Positions 55,764-64,000 of a stretch of 64,000 nt of DNA are shown here, piece by piece. A program made the translations under genes and the position numbers. The stretch is from assembly GCF_963675165.1 (NCBI RefSeq), contig NC_087393.1:3849502-3913501 (forward strand). The letters are read 5' to 3'. Each line of letters starts with the position of its first letter. Position 1 is the first letter of the stretch. This stretch comes from Halichondria panicea. Its lineage: Eukaryota; Porifera; Demospongiae; Suberitida; Halichondriidae. The notes beneath the pieces were generated by a model, which saw only the letters and a program-made list of their open reading frames with translations, did no database searches and was not told the DNA's origin.

Positions 55764-56250
55764 CCGTATTCACCTGAATTACCGGGACACTCTATTCTAA
55801 GGGACACTTCGGACTTACGTAATTTTTTTCACTCTATATTAAAGAACAACAGGAAATGTAAATATTTTTAGATGTCCCGATCTAATTAGAACGAAAAAGA
55901 GCATGCCCCTAACGTCAGCTCGATAGACACTCAAAACTCTTAGAAACTCTCTGGATTCTACTCTCTGGCACCGTAATATGTCACTGACGGTTGAAGACAC
56001 CACTTTGTAGACATGGAACCCGCGTACACAGCTTCTAAACTGCGAAAGACATTTTAGCTGCAGAGCTAGCCTCGGCCTGGAATCGAGGCCGTGTATGTAC
56101 CTTAAAATGGGGAAATATTCGTTCTAATTACTACGGGACACCCTAATACAAGGGACACTTCGACTTTAACGTAATTTTTCTTGCTCTATTCCAAGGGACA
56201 CTGCAAGCCGCAATAATTTTTTTGTGTCCCGGTAATTCGGGTGAATACGG
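55764..56250. mobile_element. 487-bp MITE with TA target sites
   Basis: The left end CCGTATTCACCTGAATTACC and the reverse complement of the right end, CCGTATTCACCCGAATTACC, differ at one base, and both continue GGGACAC. TA flanks at 55762-55763 and 56251-56252 point to a mariner-type origin. Confidence 0.8.
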
Positions 56251-56912
56251 TAACAATACATGTTCTTAACTTACTGTCATTACTTACTTTGGTAACAATG
56301 TGAGTCTGTTTATCGTCCATGCACCTGCACCTTGCTCACTGAAGTCCTGGTACTCATAGTGCAGTAGAGCTGTGCAGCCCTAGGAGGCATTCAACATCAT
56401 CCACTACTCCTCCATAATATTGTTGTGCCCAGTCCCAGTGCAACTGCTGAAGAATTCTAGGGGTGTGGTTGTGGTTAAATTTAACTTCTGTTCCTGACAT
56501 CGAGTGAACAATCCCCTGGTACTAGTTGTCTGCGCATGCGTCAACCAATTAGCCCATTTCTGGCTATTAGTGTATTCTTGTTCACTTTTGTGACATTTAT
56601 ATTCGTGTACTATCGTGTACAAAGTCAGTTCCCGTTTTATCATTATTTGGAATGGCTCTTAGCTGAAGCTTCTGTCTTCTCTGAAGCTTAGAAAACATTA
56701 TTCTGAAGACTGAACAACAAGGGAAGAGGTATAAAGCTTTGTCAAGCTTATTAAGGTCAGATATTTTTGTGTGCCCTATGCTATCAAGTCTTGTTCATGT
56801 TTAATTGCATGTTGTTGGTGGTTGAGACATAATTATACTGCATGTACGGTAGATGCTATAGTAGTATCAATAACATTGTATAGCTTTGCATGGTGTGTTA
56901 TAAAATAGCTTT

Positions 56913-57080
56913 TTCTTTCTGTGGATCAGGGCCTCCTCCGCAACGAAGCAAAATCCAAGATATTGTGGCTAGAAGCCTATACATGCATGAATAGTACTGT
57001 TAGTCTTTGTCGCATTGCAAGAGTTAAGCAGTTACAGCTGGAATACACGCACACACACACCATCAGCTTTTCTATATTCT
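56913..57080. repeat. SINE-like dispersed repeat
   Basis: A diverged copy of 35749-35931, with GCCTCCTCCGCAACGAAG, AAAATCCAAGA, GTGGCTAGAAGCCTATAC, TTGTCGCATTGCAA and CAGTTACAGCTGGAATACAC. It lies just past the 3' end of the receptor at 57215-61153. Confidence 0.6.
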
Positions 57081-57214
57081 AGGCTTAAGTATGCAGTATG
57101 CACATTACAATGATGCATGCAATGTATATATACTAGTAAAACTTCAGTACTTTCTATTTCTTATGTCTAATGCAGTACGTACTTGATACAAGTGTGTGTG
57201 CACGATATGTAACT

Positions 57215-60200
57215 TTAGTTGGTATCTCCACTTGATCTTGGATCGCTGCTTTCTTCACGTGAATCAGGTCTTGGAACATGATCATCTTCAGAATTGAGCT
57301 CTCTGTCTTGTACATCTAGCTCTCTCTCCCAGTTATACTCCTCGTCAAGTTGTCTCTCTCCATTGAAATCATTGTTCATTTCTCGATCCTGAGGGTCTTC
57401 TTGGGGCAGCCTTACGTATTGTATCCTGCCTTTGTCGACAGCTCTCCAACACCGAGTCCCCTGGATTCTTCCCACACAGCGAGCGAGCAGACCGGTCTCT
57501 TTCAGATGCTTGTACACATGGTAGGAGAGAATGAACAGGAACGTCACAAAGGCTATGACTAGTGAAGTGTAGGTGGCAGTAATTTGTGTATTATTGCCTT
57601 GTCCACTAAATTCAGGTTGTTTTGTAGCCGAATAGAAGGAGAAAAATGACAAAATAGTTAGATTTGTGTAAAACGAAGCATTGAGAATATTCAACCACAA
57701 TTGATTGTAGATTCCACCAAGAAAAATAATTATACTCAAAATTAGGATGCATATTACTGTCAATGCTACCCCATAGTGTTTGTACTCGTTGTTCTTGGAG
57801 GTTATAGCAAACCAAATAGTACTAATCATTTTAATGAAGAGTAATAGCCCAGTCCAGAATCGATAGCGATGTTTAATCACATGTGGGCTAGTGTAAGCGT
57901 CAAAAAATGGCTTTAGTTTAGCCACCCATCTCAGTCCTCTCACATGAGAATATCTTTGCAATGGTTGAATAAAGAGGAGCATTAAAGTATACAGAACAGT
58001 AGCTATTCCAAACAAAGCACCAATCACCACCAGAGCTAGGTGCTTCCCTTGCCAACACAATACATTGCCATCAGGGAGCCAGTGTTGCTTACTGGTTTTG
58101 TTAGGATAATATATCGTTGAGCAGGAAAACACGGCTACTTCAGCTTGAAGAATTGTGGTGTAGGAAAGTAGTATAATTGTAGCCAGCACTTTCACAGCAT
58201 TCTTACCAACAAATTGAGTAATCCAACTGGATTTTGAGCTAATAAGAATCAATAGTCCCAATCCTGTCCAAACAAATAGAGGAACAAACAAGTTTAAGAT
58301 GACTTGTCCAAAAACATCAAAACCATTATAAAAGCACACACTCATGCCTATATACAAGTTGAACCAAGCCACCAGGCTGGATAGGTAGGAAGACCAATGC
58401 AAAGGATGCAAAAACAATTCCTCGCTAACATGAAACATACTAGTGTAGAATAGGAATCCATTTATTGTTCCGTCTGTGATGGTCACGTTACACCAAAGCA
58501 CGAACAGCAGAGCTAGAACAGCAATCACTAGAGAGCCTAGCAGAAGGAGAAGCCGGTATATAATGCTATTGTCTGAACACCGGACACACTTGGTTGAACT
58601 TATGGCCGAGCTGTATGGCTTCTTACATGCTCCACACAAAATGCCGTGTCTGTGTTCGCGACATTGCTGATCAAAAAGTCGATCCTGATTGAATGTTTCT
58701 GAATGACTGATGTTTATGGATGTTACATTATAGTCACAATAGAGCTGGGGACAGTATAAAAACTTTATGAAACCATTTCCAATTTTGGAGTCAGTATCAG
58801 TGTCATTATGGTAACCTATCCATGTTAAGCCTGGTTTTCGAATAGTTTGATCACTAGCATTATAAGTACTGTCTCCAGCAGACCAATAACAAAAGCCAGT
58901 TGTTTTGTTTAATATAGTTCCCAATGGACAGTTTCGGTATTTTATGTTTATCCATCGTAAATATTTTCCTCCTAGAGTCCCAGTATCAGATTCTATGAGA
59001 ATAACCACTTTATCTTCTCCTGTAATATTTTGTCCTGATAGCACTTTCAGTGTTAATGTGGTGCATTTAGCTTTGATAGTACGGTGGTAAGGTTTCCCTC
59101 TTGAGATGCTGGTCATGATAATAGTAGCTGGAACTGGATGGTTAAATTGTCCCACAGCAACTAGAGACACTGTAAATGTTTGACCGGGATACATGGTTTT
59201 ATCAACAAATTGAGTTCCACAAATCTTCGAATTGTTCTCACAAAAGCAAATATGTTTTGGAAAAGAAGTCACATAGGATTGATCGAATGTATTGTTCCAA
59301 TGCCACAACGATTCATCGAAAATCTTGTTGTACATGTAGTCATTTGTACTGTTCTTGATAAATGTTGTATAGCATTGATCCATAAACCCTCCGAATATCT
59401 GACTTCCAGCGTACCCAGCTGTGTTGTTAACCATTACCACGTGAATAGTGTCCAATATTGAGATCTTTTGAGCTGTAGTTAACAAATTATTGTCATTGTA
59501 CACTTGGTAAAAACACAGTGGCTTAGATTGTAAACACTGATCTTCTGCGTATATGCCTCCTCCAGATAAAGTAGCATTGTTATTTTCAAATGTCAATGTG
59601 GTATTTGAGGTGAACAAAATGTACGAACTCTGGCAGAGAACTAGGCCCCCACCGTCAAGGCCTGTATTATTTGTTATGGTCACATTGCCACTAAACACTA
59701 TAATAGAATTGAAAGCAGAAATGGCCGTTATGCTGTTGTTTACAAAGCTAGAGTCACTGATAAATGTTTCTTTTTTCTGTTTACTAATGTAAACAGTTGC
59801 TCCTCCTGCAATTAAATCTTGAGTATTAGCTCTGTGAGTCATCACTAGCTTGTTATTACTGAAGCTACACCTTGTGATATTCACTTTATAGTGTGGAAAA
59901 GAAGATACTTGTACCCCATTAATTTGATAGTTGTATATGTTGATTGCCACTCCACTATCAGCATTAGAAGCATTTAGTATGTTGTTTGTGAAGTTACAAT
60001 TTTCAATTTCAATGGATAAATTGGGACAAGACTCCTCCGATTTAGTTTCATGAAACAGTAAATACATTGCACCTCCTCTTAGTTGACCTATGTTGCTATT
60101 GAAAATGGTTTTTCTGAACATAATAGCATTTGTGTTTTCACACCGCTCGTGTCTGTACTTCCCCTTATTTGTTGTTGGTGTTTTAGCAACAATGTAAGCA

Positions 60201-61153
60201 CCCCCTCCCAAAAGAGCATTCCCGTTTTCAATTCTGCTATTTTCCACCAGTATGCTATTGCTAATGTAGTCTATGTCACTTTTGAATAGGATATAAAGGT
60301 TGCCTCCTTTACTTGAGTAGCTATATGCTTCATTAGAACATAATGTTACGTTAGTCAGGACAATGCTAATGTTTGTACAGGATAGTAACACCGAAATTCC
60401 GGTAGCTCTGATTTGTGATAGAATATTAAAACTTTCTTTTCGAGGAAATAAACTTGCATTTCCATTCAAAAAGCTTGAACTACTAATGTTTAGAACTTGT
60501 ATGTTTTCTCGGGTGTGTTCCAGTGGACAGTCTTCGTACTTTAACACAAAATTACCTCCGACATACCTGTCGTTGTGATCATCCCTACCAGTGTTGTTCA
60601 CCAGTAGGCAGTCTTTCATTGTCGAGTATCTATACAGTCCCTCAGCAGCTATCCCGTCTCCATTACTGTCTCGAATGGTTATCGATTGCATTGTTAGAGC
60701 AGTCACATCTTTAAGAGCAACTGCCGCTTGAATGGAGATTAAACTAAAATGGCTAAAAAAACTTTTGTCTGATATTTTTTGTCCACATGATGAGATGGTA
60801 AGGTTTCCAATAATGAGAGTATCTATGTTCTGAAAAATAAATCCCGCTGCTACAGTACAACGAATGTTAGCTGTTTTTTCTGCTGCACTGAATAATGTGA
60901 TGCTCACAAGATTGGCTATTTGAAAGCTTAAACTCAGAGTGTGCAATCCTGGCATGAAAATGAACTGTGTGTTGTTCAAATGACTTACATTTGCATATTG
61001 GTTCAATGTCTTGCATGGTTGCCTTGGGCATGTCATGTTCGATCCATTGTCTGGTCTGACGTACAAAATACTGTCCCAGTCTTGTCTGAAGTCTGTGAAA
61101 CAGTCTCCTTGGTGTGTTATAGCCAACACAACAGCAAATAGTAGCAATTGCAT
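57215..61153 (-). CDS. Beta-helix multi-TM surface receptor, type B (complete, 1312 aa)
   Basis: A single exon and the positional partner of the gene at 31418-35335. The signal peptide and the first ~75 residues are nearly identical to it. The middle of the ectodomain (about residues 190-420) differs at many residues and by indels, for example NGNASLFPRKESFNILSQIR against NGNASLYLKKSSLDTYVISQ. The rungs GGNLYI, GGGAYI, GGAMYL, GGATVYI, GGGLVLC and GGGIYAED are kept, as are the Cys stalk, the hydrophobic segments (CFYNGFDVFGQ, DAYTSPHVIKHRYRFWTGLL) and the tail (YVRLPQEDPQDREM, ERELDVQDREL). No internal stop is present. Function unknown; surface receptor inferred. Confidence 0.9.
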   Translation of the reverse strand: MQLLLFAVVLAITHQGDCFTDFRQDWDSILYVRPDNGSNMTCPRQPCKTLNQYANVSHLNNTQFIFMPGLHTLSLSFQIANLVSITLFSAAEKTANIRCTVAAGFIFQNIDTLIIGNLTISSCGQKISDKSFFSHFSLISIQAAVALKDVTALTMQSITIRDSNGDGIAAEGLYRYSTMKDCLLVNNTGRDDHNDRYVGGNFVLKYEDCPLEHTRENIQVLNISSSSFLNGNASLFPRKESFNILSQIRATGISVLLSCTNISIVLTNVTLCSNEAYSYSSKGGNLYILFKSDIDYISNSILVENSRIENGNALLGGGAYIVAKTPTTNKGKYRHERCENTNAIMFRKTIFNSNIGQLRGGAMYLLFHETKSEESCPNLSIEIENCNFTNNILNASNADSGVAINIYNYQINGVQVSSFPHYKVNITRCSFSNNKLVMTHRANTQDLIAGGATVYISKQKKETFISDSSFVNNSITAISAFNSIIVFSGNVTITNNTGLDGGGLVLCQSSYILFTSNTTLTFENNNATLSGGGIYAEDQCLQSKPLCFYQVYNDNNLLTTAQKISILDTIHVVMVNNTAGYAGSQIFGGFMDQCYTTFIKNSTNDYMYNKIFDESLWHWNNTFDQSYVTSFPKHICFCENNSKICGTQFVDKTMYPGQTFTVSLVAVGQFNHPVPATIIMTSISRGKPYHRTIKAKCTTLTLKVLSGQNITGEDKVVILIESDTGTLGGKYLRWINIKYRNCPLGTILNKTTGFCYWSAGDSTYNASDQTIRKPGLTWIGYHNDTDTDSKIGNGFIKFLYCPQLYCDYNVTSINISHSETFNQDRLFDQQCREHRHGILCGACKKPYSSAISSTKCVRCSDNSIIYRLLLLLGSLVIAVLALLFVLWCNVTITDGTINGFLFYTSMFHVSEELFLHPLHWSSYLSSLVAWFNLYIGMSVCFYNGFDVFGQVILNLFVPLFVWTGLGLLILISSKSSWITQFVGKNAVKVLATIILLSYTTILQAEVAVFSCSTIYYPNKTSKQHWLPDGNVLCWQGKHLALVVIGALFGIATVLYTLMLLFIQPLQRYSHVRGLRWVAKLKPFFDAYTSPHVIKHRYRFWTGLLLFIKMISTIWFAITSKNNEYKHYGVALTVICILILSIIIFLGGIYNQLWLNILNASFYTNLTILSFFSFYSATKQPEFSGQGNNTQITATYTSLVIAFVTFLFILSYHVYKHLKETGLLARCVGRIQGTRCWRAVDKGRIQYVRLPQEDPQDREMNNDFNGERQLDEEYNWERELDVQDRELNSEDDHVPRPDSREESSDPRSSGDTN

Positions 61154-61211
61154 TTTACATAACCAGTGAAGTTATCAACTAAGTTTATGGTAGATCTACA
61201 CACTTTCACTG

Positions 61212-61219
61212 CCTTTATA
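61212..61219 (-). promoter_or_regulatory. TATA box (TATAAAGG) of type B receptor
   Basis: It has the same box, spacing (59 bp to the ATG) and context as at 35394-35401. Confidence 0.55.
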
Positions 61220-61548
61220 TTTTTGTTTCCTAAATGTTAGTTCTGAGCCCCCATATAATTGTTCTTCGCTTGCTGTTATTTTCTTGTTTATTATAATTTG
61301 CAAATAATATTATATGATTATTATTACGGCTTACTTTCGTCAGTGCGTGTTTGTACAACCAGCATGTACTGGAGAACTGGCAGTAATAACATGCATAAAC
61401 ACATGCACATTATTTAATTTCATGTGTTGGTAGTTGGTATTACCATGCAGGATGTACAGTATTATCAGTCTTCTGTTTAGTATAGTAAATTTAGTATAAC
61501 ACTGTAGTACGTTATATGCATGGTTTGTGTTGCATGGTATGTAGCTTA

Positions 61549-61733
61549 TACTTTCTATGGAGCAACGCCTCCTCAGCGGTAAGTCAAAATCCAAGAGTGG
61601 CTAGAAGCCTATATATAGAAACTGTTAGTTTTCGTCGCATTGCAACTGCGGAGTATAGTTACGGCTGGAATAGACACACCCACACCCACATACGCACGCA
61701 GTCAGCTTAATCGTATTCTTTGAGGAATAACAA
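61549..61733. repeat. SINE-like dispersed repeat, block-duplicated copy
   Basis: Almost identical to 35749-35931 and moved with the block duplication rather than by independent insertion. Confidence 0.6.
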
Positions 61734-61866
61734 GTATGCACTTTGCAATGTTGTTGCAATTTACATTATGTATATACTTGTAAGTACATTTTGTTTTCTA
61801 TTTCTATTTCTATAATGCAGTACTTGACACAAATGTGTCTACACTCTCTAGATATAGCTACAATGT

Positions 61867-62465
61867 ATCTTTAGTTTCTCAGTTGGTATCTTCACTTGAT
61901 CTTGGCTCACTGTTTTCTCCTCGTGAATCAGATGTTGTGGACATGATTATCTTCAGAATGCTCTCTCTCTTGTACATCTATACACGTGATAGGAGATAAT
62001 GAAAAGAAATGTCAAAGGCTGTGACTATAGTGAAGTGTAGGTGGCAGTGAATTGTGTATTATTGCCTTGTCCACTAAATTCAGGTTGTTTTGTAGTTGAA
62101 CGGAAAGAGAAAAATGACAAAATGGTTAACTATAATTATATAGATTTGTGTAAAACAAAGCATTAAGAATATTCAACCACAGTTTTGGTATAGATTCCCA
62201 CAAGAAAGTAAAAATTAGGATGCATTACTGTCAATGCTACCCCATAGTGTTTGTACTCATTATTCTTGGAGGTCATAGCAAACCAAATCATTCTAAATAA
62301 GAGTATACAGTCCAGTCCAGAATCGATAGTGATGTTTAATCAAATGTGGGCTAGTGTAAGCGTAAAAAATGGCTTTAGTTTGCCACTCATCTTCGTCCTC
62401 TCACATGAAAATATTTGTAGCGCGCGGTTGAATAAAAGGGAGCATTAAAGTGTACAGAGTATTGA
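61867..62465 (-). pseudogene. Receptor 3'-end pseudogene fragment, second copy
   Basis: Near-identical to 36070-36673 and sharing its disabling gaps, so the fragment was already dead when the block was duplicated. The roughly 30-bp insertion seen near 36230 is absent here. Confidence 0.8.
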
Positions 62466-63042
62466 AGTACATGTATATTATTATGCGCATTCCTAACACG
62501 TTGGTAAAGTTATTTTTGTGTGTGATCTCTACCTTCATTTCCTCGCCAAATTTACACCCTATATACATGTATACGGTCAAGAGCAGATGAGGGGATGGAG
62601 CGTCTTCCTGGTCTTAATCTGAATAGTATTGCGGTCCTTTTTTGCGGATTCACTAACATCTTAACCACACTCCTTGTTTGTAATGTGCTAAGTGCTCTGT
62701 ACATGTGTGACTGATAACATGTTTGATCTAATAATGGTACCTGCAATACAGAGGATTTCAAGTTGGTTGGCAGAAGTTAAAACTTGAAGTGCAATCAACC
62801 ATGACCACTAGTGAAGTCATGTTTGTACAGCGTCTTTGTTTGTGGCCTTTTAGGCACAATAATATTATAGTTTGGCATATCTTTCAATATAATTATTAGT
62901 CATTGTCAAGTATATGCACTTTGCAATGTTGTTGCATTTACATTATGAAATGTTTATACTAGTAAGTACTTTCTGTTTTTTATGTCTAATGCAGTATTTC
63001 ACACAAGTGTGTATGGATAGCTACAATGTATCTAAATAAACT

Positions 63043-64000
63043 TTAGTTGGTTTCTTCACTTGATCTTGGCTCGCAGCTTTCTTCTTGTGAATCAGGTTTT
63101 GGAACATGATCATCTTCAGAATTGAGCTCTCTGTCTTGTACATCTAGCTCTCTATCCCAGTTATAATTCTCGTCGAGCTGTCTTTCGCCATTGAAATCAT
63201 TGTTCATTTCTTGAACCTGAGGGTCTTCTTGGGGCAGCCTTACGTATTGTATCCTGCCTCTGTTCCAGTGTTCGACAGCTGCTCTCCAACATCGAGTCCC
63301 CTGAATACTTCCCACACAGCGAGCGAGCAGACTGGTCTCTTTCAGACGTTTGTACACATGGTAGGCGAGAATGAACAGAAACGTCACAAAGGCTATGACT
63401 AGTGAAGCGTAAGTGGCAGTGATTTGTGTTTCGTTGCCTCTTCCACTAAATTCAGGTTGTCTTGTAGCCGAATAAAATGAAAAAAATGACAAAATGGTTA
63501 GATTTGTATAAAACGAAGCATTGAGAATATTCAACGACTGTTGTTTGTAGATTCCTCCAAGAAAAACAATAATACTCAAAATAAGGATGCATATTACTGT
63601 CAATGCTACCCCATAGTCCTTGTACTCGTTGTTCTTTGAGGTAACAGCAAACCAAATACTACTAATCATTCTAAATAAGAGTAACAGCCCAGTCCAGAAT
63701 CGATAGCGATGCTTGATCACATGAGGGCTAGTGTAAGCGTCAAAAAATGGCTTTAGTTTAGCCACCCATCTCAGTCCTCTCACATGAGAATACCTTTGCA
63801 ATGGTTGAATAAAGAGGAGCATTATAGTATACAGAACAGTAGCTATTCCAAACAAAACACCAATCACCACCATACCTAGGTGCTTCCCTTGCCAACATAA
63901 TACATTACCGTCGGGTAACCAGTGTTGCTTACTGGTATTGTTAGGATATTGTATCGTTGAGCAGGAAAACACAGCCACTTCAGCTTGAAGAATTGTGGTG
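63043..64000 (-). CDS. Beta-helix multi-TM surface receptor, 3' part (cut by window end)
   Basis: The frame is open to base 64000 and covers the C-terminal ~319 residues: the last hydrophobic segments from TTILQAEVAVFSC onward, DAYTSPHVIKHRYRFWTGLL, and the tail with YVRLPQEDPQVQEM, ERQLDENYNWDRELDVQ and DREL. It is about 99% identical to the corresponding part of the mosaic gene at 37251-41144, with few substitutions (for example QQSLN for QQWLN). Its ectodomain type cannot be known from this window. Confidence 0.9.
   Translation of the reverse strand, partial: TTILQAEVAVFSCSTIQYPNNTSKQHWLPDGNVLCWQGKHLGMVVIGVLFGIATVLYTIMLLFIQPLQRYSHVRGLRWVAKLKPFFDAYTSPHVIKHRYRFWTGLLLLFRMISSIWFAVTSKNNEYKDYGVALTVICILILSIIVFLGGIYKQQSLNILNASFYTNLTILSFFSFYSATRQPEFSGRGNETQITATYASLVIAFVTFLFILAYHVYKRLKETSLLARCVGSIQGTRCWRAAVEHWNRGRIQYVRLPQEDPQVQEMNNDFNGERQLDENYNWDRELDVQDRELNSEDDHVPKPDSQEESCEPRSSEETN

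Larger units (their letters stand above)
53505..56525. repeat. About 3-kb imperfect palindrome (giant foldback element)
   Basis: Left arm 53505 to about 54370 is complementary to right-arm segments at about 54640-54740, 54860-55145 and 56330-56525. Shared strings include TTCACTCGATGTCAGGAAC, GGCTGTCCAGCACACATTC, ATCCGAGTGAATGGTTGCTG (inverse) and ACGTGTAGTGAAA (inverse). The spacer is about 54370-54640. The right arm was interrupted at about 55145-56330 by later insertions. No protein-coding gene was recognised. Confidence 0.7.
61154..63042. other. Inter-receptor spacer, second copy
   Basis: Nearly identical to 35336-37250 and contains the promoter, SINE-like repeat (61549-61733), receptor pseudogene fragment (61867-62465) and GGA-flank-like sequence in the same order. 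Confidence 0.7.

Overview
This is eukaryotic nuclear DNA from an animal, most likely a demosponge. The evidence is AT-rich sequence, genes with many short GT-AG introns, metazoan housekeeping genes (GGA adaptor, INTS15, a LAMTOR2 3' end), an SRCR-type membrane receptor, a large load of DNA transposons and MITEs, and an expanded family of very large intronless surface-protein genes. The sponge assignment is inference from this combination; a cnidarian or another invertebrate is not formally excluded.

Layout. Positions 1-23.8 kb hold a tandem duplication. Copy 2 (about 14513-23780) contains the 3' end of LAMTOR2, a complete beta-helix/multi-TM receptor gene (16807-20793, +) and most of an intact INTS15 gene (21667-24466, -). 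Copy 1 (before position 1 to 14512) contains the near-identical receptor gene (1-3585, +) and a truncated, frameshifted INTS15 pseudogene. A 7.87 kb KDZ-family DNA transposon (6088-13959) split that pseudogene after the duplication. INTS15 is divergent from a complete 14-exon GGA gene (24741-31106, +), and a perfect CLEAR-type palindrome lies between them.

From 31.1 to 64 kb the minus strand carries four more receptor genes: 31418-35335, 37251-41144, 57215-61153 and 63043-64000 (cut by the window end). Two receptor pseudogene fragments (near 36.1-36.7 and 61.9-62.5 kb) lie among them. Block 31.1-38.2 kb was copied to 57.1-64.0 kb. Several units carry scraps of the GGA 3' flank, which suggests the array grew from the copy beside GGA. 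Between the blocks lie a 10-exon SRCR receptor gene (43464-48287, -) and a transposon graveyard (48.5-56.6 kb) of nested foldback elements.

The most interesting content is the receptor family. Each member has a signal peptide, a long right-handed beta-helix-like ectodomain with repeated GG(A/G/N) rungs, a Cys-rich stalk, about eight hydrophobic segments and an acidic tail with repeated 'DREL' units and a YVRL motif. Two ectodomain types (A: 1-3585 and 16807-20793; B: 31418-35335 and 57215-61153) are seen, and the gene at 37251-41144 is a B-A-B mosaic. The genes are single-exon, clustered, recently duplicated and recombining, like a diversifying surface-receptor repertoire. No ligand or pathway can be read from the sequence.
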